A DNA stretch of 36,690 nucleotides from Albidovulum sediminicola (GTDB lineage: Bacteria; Pseudomonadota; Alphaproteobacteria; Rhodobacterales; Rhodobacteraceae). The notes beneath the pieces were generated by a model, which had not been told where the DNA came from, searched no databases, and saw only the letters and a list, made by a program, of their open reading frames with translations. Made by a program: the position numbers and the translations under genes. Below, one piece after another: positions 10,795 through 20,225 of this stretch. The stretch spans positions 1-36,690 of the forward strand of contig NZ_JAOWLA010000022.1 of assembly GCF_025751575.1 (NCBI RefSeq), in the 5' to 3' direction. Within the stretch, counting starts at the first letter, position 1, and the number at the start of each line of letters is the position of its first letter.

Positions 10795-12522
10795 ATGAGA
10801 TTGCGTCAAACCACAACCGCCATGGCGCTTGCGCTGATGGCCATGGGCTCGGCCCCGGCCTGGGCTGACATGGAGGCTGCCAAGGCCTTCCTCGACGCCG
10901 AGGTCGGCGACCTGTCGACGCTGAGCCGCGCCGATCAGGAAGCGGAAATGCAGTGGTTCATCGACGCCGCGGCACCGCTCGCGGGGATGGAGATCAAGGT
11001 GGTGTCGGAAACCATCACCACGCATGAATACGAAGCGAAGGTCCTGGCGCCCGCCTTCACCGCGATCACCGGCATCAAGGTCACCCACGACCTGATCGGC
11101 GAGGGCGACGTCGTCGAAAAGCTCCAGACCCAGATGCAGACCGGCGAGAACATCTACGACGGCTACATCAACGACTCTGACCTGATCGGCACCCACTGGC
11201 GCTACCAGCAGGCCCGCATCCTGTCGGACTGGATGGAGGGCGAGGGCAAGGCCTTCACCAATCCGAACCTCGACGTGGCCGACTTCATCGGCGCGAAGTT
11301 CACGACCGCCCCGGACGGCAAGCTTTACCAGCTTCCCGACCAGCAGTTCGCGAACCTCTACTGGTTCCGCTACGACTGGTTCAACGACCAGAAGACCAAG
11401 GACGACTTCAAGGCCAAGTACGGCTATGACCTCGGCGTGCCGCTGAACTGGTCCGCCTATGAGGACATCGCGGAGTTCTTCACTGGGCGCGACATGTCCT
11501 ACGCGGGCGGCCCGTCCTCCGGCGTCTATGGCAACATGGACTACGGCAAGAAGGACCCGAGCCTTGGCTGGCGCTACACCGACGCCTGGATGTCGATGGC
11601 CGGCATGGGCGATGTGGGCGAACCGAACGGCCTGCCGGTCGACGAATGGGGCATCCGCGTGGACGAAAACTCCCGCCCCGTCGGCTCCTGCGTGGCACGC
11701 GGCGGCGCGACCAACGACGCGGCGGCCGTCTATGCCGTGACCAAGGCGATCGAGTGGCTTCAGAAGTACACGCCGCCGGAAGCCCAGGGCATGACCTTCG
11801 GCGAGGCCGGTCCGGTGCCCGCGCAGGGCTCCATCGCCCAGCAGATGTTCTGGTACACCGCCTTCACCGCCGACATGGTCAAGGAAGGCCTGCCGGTCAT
11901 GAACGAGGACGGCACGCCCAAGTGGCGCATGGCCCCCTCGCCCCATGGCGCCTATTGGCAGGATGGCATGAAGGTCGGCTACCAGGACGCGGGTTCCTGG
12001 ACGCTGATGCAATCGACGCCGGTGGACCGCGCCCAGGCCGCATGGCTTTACGCGCAGTTCGTCACCTCGAAGACGGTTGACGTGAAGAAAAGCCACGTCG
12101 GCCTGACCTTCATCCGCGAGTCGACCATCCAGCATCAGTCGTTCACCGATCGCGCGCCGAAGCTTGGCGGTCTGGTCGAGTTCTACCGCTCTCCGGCCCG
12201 CGTGCAGTGGTCGCCCACGGGGACCAACGTGCCGGACTACCCGAAGCTCGCGCAGCTCTGGTGGCAGAACATCGGCGACGCCATGTCGGGCGCCAAGTCC
12301 CCGCAGGAAGCCCTCGACGCGCTCTGCGAAGAGCAAGAGAAGGTGCTGGCGCGGCTTGAGCGCGCGGGCGTCCAGGGCGACATCGGCCCGAAGCTGAACG
12401 AGCCGCAAGACCCGCAGGTCTGGCTCGACGAGCCGGGCTCGCCGGTGGCGATGCTGGACAACGAAAAGCCCGCAGGCGAGACGATCTCGTATGACGAGCT
12501 GATCAAGTCCTGGCAGAACTGA
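10795..12522 (+). CDS. glpV: Glycerol ABC importer periplasmic binding protein GlpV
   Basis: A 575-residue extracytoplasmic solute-binding protein of the large CUT1 type. Residues 1-25 form a Sec signal peptide ending in AWA-DM. The mature part has typical block sequences such as VVSETITTHEYEAKVLAPAF, ITGIKVTHDLIGEGDVVEKL and WFRYDWF. The unusual length (most sugar-binding proteins are 400-450 residues) is characteristic of the GlpV group. The start ATG follows GGGAGGA. Its place after the permeases and before glpK supports glycerol as ligand. Confidence 0.93.
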   Translation: MRLRQTTTAMALALMAMGSAPAWADMEAAKAFLDAEVGDLSTLSRADQEAEMQWFIDAAAPLAGMEIKVVSETITTHEYEAKVLAPAFTAITGIKVTHDLIGEGDVVEKLQTQMQTGENIYDGYINDSDLIGTHWRYQQARILSDWMEGEGKAFTNPNLDVADFIGAKFTTAPDGKLYQLPDQQFANLYWFRYDWFNDQKTKDDFKAKYGYDLGVPLNWSAYEDIAEFFTGRDMSYAGGPSSGVYGNMDYGKKDPSLGWRYTDAWMSMAGMGDVGEPNGLPVDEWGIRVDENSRPVGSCVARGGATNDAAAVYAVTKAIEWLQKYTPPEAQGMTFGEAGPVPAQGSIAQQMFWYTAFTADMVKEGLPVMNEDGTPKWRMAPSPHGAYWQDGMKVGYQDAGSWTLMQSTPVDRAQAAWLYAQFVTSKTVDVKKSHVGLTFIRESTIQHQSFTDRAPKLGGLVEFYRSPARVQWSPTGTNVPDYPKLAQLWWQNIGDAMSGAKSPQEALDALCEEQEKVLARLERAGVQGDIGPKLNEPQDPQVWLDEPGSPVAMLDNEKPAGETISYDELIKSWQN

Positions 12523-12540
12523 TCCGTTCGCGGATCAAAG

Positions 12541-12562
12541 GGGGGCGCCTTCGGGCGCCCCC
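12541..12562 (+). terminator. GC-rich UUCG hairpin between glpV and glpK
   Basis: GGGGGCGCC (12541-12549), loop TTCG and GGCGCCCCC (12554-12562) form a perfect nine-base-pair stem with a stable tetraloop 19 bases after the glpV stop. No T-tract follows, so partial termination or 3' end protection of glpV mRNA is more likely than complete termination before glpK. Confidence 0.65.
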
Positions 12563-12670
12563 TCACGACCTCTCCCCCTCCGCGCCGTCCCGTGACGTTC
12601 AGGGCTTTTCTAAAGCCGTGGGGCGGGCCATCCTTCGCCCCCGAACAGACTGCACCGAAGGCCAGATGCC

Positions 12671-14151
<1,481 letters not shown>

Positions 14152-14155
<4 letters not shown>

Positions 14156-15297
14156 GCTTCTCGATCCTTCAGCCGCCGCGCATCCTTTTCGGCCGGGGAA
14201 CGGCCGCGCAGGCCCCGGCGCTGGTCCGCCAGATGGGGGAGCGTGTTCTGGTCGTCCATGGCGCATCGGGGCGTCATGTGCCCTGGTTCTCCGACCGTCT
14301 GGCCGAACTGGGCGCCAAGACGCTGGGCCTGGCCTGCGGCGCGGAGCCCACGCTTGCGATGCTGGAAGAGGCGATCCGGGATGCCAAGGGGTTTGCCCCC
14401 CAGGTCGTGGTCGGGCTGGGCGGTGGGGCGGTTCTTGATCTGGCAAAGGCGCTTGCGGCCATGATCCCGGCCCCCGGCGGCGCGCTGGATCACCTGGAGG
14501 TGGTGGGCAAGGCCCTGCCGCTCAAGGCCGCGCCGCTGCCCTTCATCGCCATGCCCACCACCGCCGGAACCGGGGCCGAGGCGACCAAGAACGCGGTGAT
14601 CGGCCTGCCCGAACACGGCCGCAAGGTCAGCCTGCGCGACGACCGAATGATCGCCCGCCTGGCCATCGTCGATCCCGCGCTGACCGACGGCTGCCCGCGC
14701 GCAGTGACGCTGGCCTCTGGCCTTGATGCGCTGGCGCAGGTGATCGAACCTTGGGTGAGTTGCCGCGCGACCCCCTACACCGACGCGTTGACGCGGGGCG
14801 CGATCCGGCCCGGCCTGGCAGCGCTTGTCCGGCTGATGGAGGTCGAGGACCCAGAGGCGCGCGATGCCATGGCCTGGTGTTCGCTTTCCGGCGGGCTGGC
14901 GCTGGCCAACGGCGGGCTTGGCGCCGTCCATGGCCTTGCGGGCGTGATCGGCGGACGGACCGGGATCGCGCATGGCGCGATCTGCGGTGTGCTCCTTGGC
15001 CCGGCGCTGGCGGTCAACCGCGACATCACCTCCGGCGCGCCGCGCGCTCGGATCGAGGAGGCCTGCGCCCGCATCGCGGAGGTTCTGGACGCAAACGCGG
15101 ATCGTGCCCCCGCCGCGCTTTCAAGATGGGCGCGCGAGGCGGGCCTGCCGCGTCTCTCCGAAATGGGGCTTGCGAGGGAGGATCACCAAGCGGTTGCGAC
15201 AGCGGCGCTTTCGGCCTCATCGACCGCGGGCAACCCGGTTCCGGTCACCACCGAGGCCTTGCAGCGGATGCTTGCGCTCGCCGAAGCGGACACCTGA
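14152..15297 (+). CDS. Iron-containing alcohol dehydrogenase family protein with an altered metal site
   Basis: A 381-residue group III (iron-type) alcohol dehydrogenase, coupled to glpK by an ATGA overlap. The nucleotide motif [14 protein letters not shown] is at 88-101 and [11 protein letters not shown] at 135-145. By alignment with FucO-type enzymes the four metal ligands would be Asp192, Gln196, His260 and His274. The second ligand, normally His in DALTHAIE, is Gln in DALAQVIE. The extra His of the VHAMAHPLG block is Gly. Metal choice or activity may therefore differ. A glycerol- or dihydroxyacetone-related dehydrogenase is suggested by the operon but not shown. A maleylacetate-reductase-like role is another option. 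Confidence 0.85.
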
Positions 15298-15340
15298 CGG
15301 GCGGGGCCGATACCCCGCCCGCTGGCCCGGGCGCCCGGGC
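15298..15340. terminator. Bidirectional hairpins between convergent operons
   Basis: CGGGCGGGG (15298-15306) pairs with CCCCGCCCG (15313-15321) across a six-base loop. It is followed at once by the self-complementary GCCCGGGCGCCCGGGC (15325-15340). The pair lies exactly between the convergent ends of the iron-ADH gene and the permease gene and probably serves both transcripts. No T-tract is seen. Confidence 0.6.
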
Positions 15341-17307
15341 TAGACGCCAAGCTTGCGGCGCTGATTGGCGGACCAGCGCATGATGATGTGATCGAAGCTG
15401 AGCGCCATCAACGCCACGCAGATCCCCAGCACGAAGTTCTTGCCGAGCTGGTTGCCCGCGAGCGTCTTTTGCAGTTCCTGGCCCAAGTCCTGCGTCCCGA
15501 TGAAGGCCGCGATGATCACCATGAAGAAGGCAAACATGATCGCCTGGTTGAAGCCCACCGCCATGGTCGGCAGCGCCAGCGGCAGTTGCACGTTCACAAG
15601 CTTCTGACGCCGTGTCGCGCCGGACATGTCGGCCGCCTCCAGCAGTTCCTCGGGGACGGCGCGGATGCCCTCGATCGTGTAGCGCATCAGCGGAACCGTC
15701 GCGAAGATGAAGATCGCGAAGACCACCGAGACGTCGTTCACGCCGAACAGCATGATCGCGGGGATCAGGTAGATGAAGCTTGGGAAGGTCTGGGCGGTAT
15801 CGCAGACCAGGAGGATCGGCTCCGCCCATTTCTTCCGCCGCGCGGCGAGGATACCCAGCGGCAGACCGATCATCGCCGCCAGGATCACCGCCGAGATCAC
15901 GGCGTAGAGCGTGATGATCGACCGGTCCCACCAGCCCGTCAGGGCGACGATGGCGAAGAAGGCCCCCGCCGTCAGCGACGACCGCCACCCGCCCACGGCA
16001 TGGCCCGCGGCCGCGATGGCCAGGATCACCGCCGGCGTGGGCAGCCACAGAAGGGCGTTGCGGAAGGGGATCAGCACCCAGGTGATCAGGAACCAGCGCA
16101 GCCACTCCGTGATGGATGTGACCACCCCGTTGGACAGGATCGCGCGGATCACGTCGTCGATCTCGGCCCCCATCGACAGATCCTGGGCGCGGGTGATGTG
16201 ATCGGCCACCTGCACGATCTGCGCGAGGATCACGAAGGCCACGAAGGCGCCGATCCCGGTCAGCAGCAGGCCATTGCGCTTCCACCAGGGGGTTCCGCGC
16301 TCAAAATGCTGCGGCTGCTTGATGACCCAGGCTTTCGAGCAACGGTCAAGCGTCACGGCGATCAGGACGATCGTCACCCCGATCTCGAAGCTGCGGCCAA
16401 GCTTGAGCGAGTTCATCAGCGACAGAAGCTTGGCGCCAAGCCCCGGCATCCCGATGAAGGCGGTGAGGACGACCATGGCGAGGGACAGCATGATCACCTG
16501 GTTGACGCCCACCAGAAGCTCGGTCCGGGCCGAGGGGATGTAGACGTGGCGCAGCATCTGCCAGCGCGTCGAGCCGCTCATCTTGCCGGCCTCCACGACT
16601 TCGTCCGACACGGCCTTGAGGCCCAGCGTGGTCATCAGGACCATCGGCGGGATGGCGTAGGCGACGGTGGCGATGCAGCCCGCGGTCGGGCCGACCTTGA
16701 AGAAGATGACGGCGGGCAGCAGGTAGGTGAAGAAGGGAAGCGTCTGAAGCACGGCCAGGAACGGCATCAGCGCCCGCTCGAAGCGCGGGAATTTCCACGC
16801 GGCCAGCCCCAACAGCAACCCCGTCAGAACGGCCACCGGCGCGGCGACGGCGATCACCGACATCGTCTGCATGGCCAGGTCCCACTGCCCGATCAGCGCG
16901 ACCCAGACGAAGGTGCCGCCCGCGAGGACCGCCATCCGTGCCCCCCCCAGCGCATAGCCGGTGACAGCCGCGACGGCGGCCACGGCGCTCCAGGGGATCG
17001 GGCCCACATGGGGCCAGCGGTTCTTGCCGTAAAGCAGGTTCGCGGTGATATCCAGCAGCCACTCCAGCGCCGCGGAGATCGCCCGCGTGACATGGATCAG
17101 GCCGAGGTCATCCTTGATGAAGTCGAAAAGCGACTGCATCCAGAGATCGTAGGGCAGCACGGCCCCGTCGGGGACGCGCGTCAGGAAGGCGGGCAGCAGC
17201 GGCTTGGCCAGCGTCAGAAGCAGCGCCAGGCTGAGCAGGATGACCGCTGCGCGCGGCGCCGCAAGCCGCCTGTCGCGGCGGTCGGAGGAGACATCGGTCA
17301 TCGCCAT
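15340..17307 (-). CDS. Fused two-domain permease of a quaternary-amine (TMAO/betaine-type) ABC importer
   Basis: A 655-residue membrane protein holding two ProW/OpuAB-like permease domains. Each has the betaine-type core: LQTLPFFTYLLPAVIFF...SDEVVEAGKMSGSTRWQML in the first half, and AQTFPSFIYLIPAIMLF...PEELLEAADMSGATRRQKL in the second. It is a tandem fusion rather than a homodimer subunit. The ATG at 17307 overlaps the stop of the ATPase gene by one base. A second ATG two codons on is possible. The binding protein and ATPase upstream complete the importer. TmoV of the roseobacter TMAO transporter is the closest role that fits the neighbourhood; a betaine, choline or proline ligand cannot be excluded. 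Confidence 0.88.
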   Translation of the reverse strand: MAMTDVSSDRRDRRLAAPRAAVILLSLALLLTLAKPLLPAFLTRVPDGAVLPYDLWMQSLFDFIKDDLGLIHVTRAISAALEWLLDITANLLYGKNRWPHVGPIPWSAVAAVAAVTGYALGGARMAVLAGGTFVWVALIGQWDLAMQTMSVIAVAAPVAVLTGLLLGLAAWKFPRFERALMPFLAVLQTLPFFTYLLPAVIFFKVGPTAGCIATVAYAIPPMVLMTTLGLKAVSDEVVEAGKMSGSTRWQMLRHVYIPSARTELLVGVNQVIMLSLAMVVLTAFIGMPGLGAKLLSLMNSLKLGRSFEIGVTIVLIAVTLDRCSKAWVIKQPQHFERGTPWWKRNGLLLTGIGAFVAFVILAQIVQVADHITRAQDLSMGAEIDDVIRAILSNGVVTSITEWLRWFLITWVLIPFRNALLWLPTPAVILAIAAAGHAVGGWRSSLTAGAFFAIVALTGWWDRSIITLYAVISAVILAAMIGLPLGILAARRKKWAEPILLVCDTAQTFPSFIYLIPAIMLFGVNDVSVVFAIFIFATVPLMRYTIEGIRAVPEELLEAADMSGATRRQKLVNVQLPLALPTMAVGFNQAIMFAFFMVIIAAFIGTQDLGQELQKTLAGNQLGKNFVLGICVALMALSFDHIIMRWSANQRRKLGV

Positions 17308-18332
17308 CAGACCGGCCCCAGCAGAATGTCGAGCGCGTCCTGGCGCTTCATGGCGCCCACGACCCGGCCCGCGCCATCGGCCACGGGCAGGATCTCTCGC
17401 CCGTCGTTGACGAGTTGGCGCGCGAGTTGCAGCACGGTCGCGTCCGCCGCGATGGCCGGGCCTTCCAGCTGGTAACCGTTCACCGGCTGGGCCAGGACGC
17501 GAGCATGCACGACGCGGGCTTTTTCCACGTCCTCGGTGAATTTCGCCACATATTCGGTCGCGGGCTTCAGCACGATCTTGTCGGGCGTGTCGCATTGCTC
17601 GACCGCGCCGTCCTTCATGATCGCGATGCGGTCGGCAAGCCTCAGCGCCTCGTCGAAGTCGTGGGTGATGAAGACGATGGTCTTGCCCAGCATTCCGCGC
17701 AGGCGCAGGAATTCGTTCTGCATCTCGCGCCGGATCAGCGGATCGAGCGCCGAGAAGGGTTCGTCAAGGAACCAGATGTCGGGTTCGATGGCGAGGCTGC
17801 GGGCGATGCCGACGCGCTGCTGCTGACCGCCCGACAGCTCGCGCGGGAAATAGTCCTCTCGGCCTTCCAGGCCGACCAGGCGGATGACCTCCAGCGCGCG
17901 GTCGCGCCGTTCGTGCCGGTCCTGTCCCCGCATCTCAAGCGGGAAGGCCACGTTTTCAAGCACCGTGCGGTGCGGCAGCAGGCCGAAGCTCTGGAACACC
18001 ATCCCCATTTTGCGGCGGCGCAGTTCGATCAATTGCCGCTCGTCCAGCGACATGATGTCCTGACCGTCGACCACGACCTCGCCCCCGGTGATGTCGATCA
18101 GCCGCGACATGCAGCGCACAAGCGTGGACTTGCCGGAGCCAGACAGCCCCATGATCACAAGCATCTCGCCGCGGCCGACATCGATCGAGACGTCGCGCAC
18201 GGCGGCGATGTATCCAGCCTGCCGGATCTCCTCGAAGCTGCGGCCGGCGCGGGCCTCAGCCAGATAGGCCTCGGGCTCCTTTCCGAACAGCTTCCAGACG
18301 TTGCGGCAAGAAATGACGGGGGCGTCGGTCAT
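17307..18332 (-). CDS. ATPase of the quaternary-amine ABC importer (ProV/TmoW-like)
   Basis: A 341-residue ProV-type ATPase. It begins with the ProV-specific leader VWKLFGKEPEAYLAEARAG before the nucleotide-binding domain. Walker A is GLSGSGKS (62-69), the signature LSGGQQQR, Walker B WFLDEP and the switch His FITHDFDEA. The C-terminal about 60 residues (ADATVLQLARQLVNDGREILPVADGAGRVVGAMKR) form a CBS-like regulatory segment, shorter than the tandem CBS of E. coli ProV. An AGGAG lies upstream of the ATG at 18332. The stop overlaps the permease start. Confidence 0.9.
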   Translation of the reverse strand: MTDAPVISCRNVWKLFGKEPEAYLAEARAGRSFEEIRQAGYIAAVRDVSIDVGRGEMLVIMGLSGSGKSTLVRCMSRLIDITGGEVVVDGQDIMSLDERQLIELRRRKMGMVFQSFGLLPHRTVLENVAFPLEMRGQDRHERRDRALEVIRLVGLEGREDYFPRELSGGQQQRVGIARSLAIEPDIWFLDEPFSALDPLIRREMQNEFLRLRGMLGKTIVFITHDFDEALRLADRIAIMKDGAVEQCDTPDKIVLKPATEYVAKFTEDVEKARVVHARVLAQPVNGYQLEGPAIAADATVLQLARQLVNDGREILPVADGAGRVVGAMKRQDALDILLGPV

Positions 18333-18357
18333 GGGGCGCCTGCTCCTGAATTGAAAA

Positions 18358-18383
18358 CTCCGGGGGGCGCATCCCCCCCGGAG
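18358..18383 (-). terminator. Intercistronic attenuator after the binding-protein gene
   Basis: CTCCGGGGGG (18358-18367) pairs with CCCCCCGGAG (18374-18383) in a perfect ten-base stem. Read on the minus strand it is followed by TTTTC. It lies between the binding-protein stop and the ATPase start, an arrangement that commonly lets a periplasmic binding protein be made in excess of its transporter. Confidence 0.7.
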
Positions 18384-18400
18384 GCATTGCGGGTCAGGTC

Positions 18401-19357
<957 letters not shown>

Positions 19358-19422
19358 TCATGGGCTGGCGTGCGCGGGGTACCGAACCGCCCGCTGCCGG
19401 CAGGGGCGAGGTTAGGAGCGCA

Positions 19423-19454
19423 ATGTGAACAGGTAAGCCCAAGAACATGAACGG
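19423..19454 (-). promoter_or_regulatory. Two tor-box-like direct repeats in the divergent importer/torR promoter
   Basis: Read on the minus strand, 19423-19432 is CTGTTCACAT and 19445-19454 is CCGTTCATGT. They match the E. coli TorR decamer CTGTTCATAT at nine and eight of ten positions. The repeats face the importer gene and are 22 bases apart, about two helical turns. A TAACCT hexamer at 19414-19409 could be the importer -10. The boxes would then cover the -35 region, as for a directly activated promoter. A separate palindrome TTGTTAACAA at 19476-19485 is closer to torR. Confidence 0.65.
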
Positions 19455-19517
19455 GCTGGTCCATTATGTTAAAATTTGTTAACAAGCGGGCAAATCAAGG
19501 GATGCTCAAGGGATGCC

Positions 19518-20225
19518 ATGCGCGGAATCGCCCCCCCTCATATCGTCATCATCGAGGATGAGCCGGTCACGCGGGCGACCCTGACGAGCTATCTCGACTC
19601 GAACGGCTACCGCGTGACCGGGGCCGCCAGCGCGCCCCGCGCCGAGGAGATCCTGGCGCGCGATCCGGCGGACCTGCTGCTGATCGACGTGAACCTTGAG
19701 GGCAAGGACGGGCTTCAGATCACGCGCGAACAGCGCGCCCTTTCAGAGATCGGCATTATCCTGATCAGCGGGCGCACCGACGATGTCGACCGGATCGTCG
19801 GGCTGGAAATGGGCGCCGACGATTACGTCTGCAAACCCTTCAACCGCCGGGAGTTGCTGGCGCGCATCAAGAATATCCTGCGCCGCACGACCGCGCTGCG
19901 CCACCTTCGGCGAACCGTTTTCCGGTTCGAGGGCTTCACCTTCGACGTGAACAAGCGGCAACTGACCCGATCCGATGGCGAACCCGTCCGCCTGACCCGG
20001 GCGGAATACGAGGTTCTGGCCCAGCTCCTGCGCCATCCGGCGGAGGTGCAGAGCCGCGAAAAGCTGGTCGCCTGCGTCACCCATCGTCAGGACAGCCCCG
20101 AGCCGCGCACGGTGGACGTATTGGTGCGGCGCCTGCGCAAGAAGCTGGAGGACGATCCCGGCGCGCCGCAGATCATCACCACCTCGCACGGCGAAGGCTA
20201 CATCTTTACCGGACGGCTCCAGTAG
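19518..20225 (+). CDS. torR: OmpR-family response regulator TorR
   Basis: A 235-residue response regulator. The receiver domain starts HIVIIEDEPVTRATL, as in TorR. It has the acidic pair at residues 13-14, the phosphoacceptor Asp57 in LLIDVNL and Lys106 in VCKPF. The C-terminal winged helix (RQLTRSDGEPVRLTRAEYEV ... RTVDVLVRRLRKKLEDD ... GEGYIF) binds DNA. The ATG at 19518, with AAGGGA upstream, gives the normal N-terminus; the frame extends to 19476. It is convergent with torS, overlapping it by 20 bases, and divergent from the amine importer. Identification as TorR rests on sequence wording plus TorS and TorT next door. Confidence 0.9.
   Translation: MRGIAPPHIVIIEDEPVTRATLTSYLDSNGYRVTGAASAPRAEEILARDPADLLLIDVNLEGKDGLQITREQRALSEIGIILISGRTDDVDRIVGLEMGADDYVCKPFNRRELLARIKNILRRTTALRHLRRTVFRFEGFTFDVNKRQLTRSDGEPVRLTRAEYEVLAQLLRHPAEVQSREKLVACVTHRQDSPEPRTVDVLVRRLRKKLEDDPGAPQIITTSHGEGYIFTGRLQ

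Noticed and set aside
15388-17475. Long plus-strand frame opposite the permease
   Set aside because: It is highly charged, has no domain, and is antisense to a clear two-domain permease.
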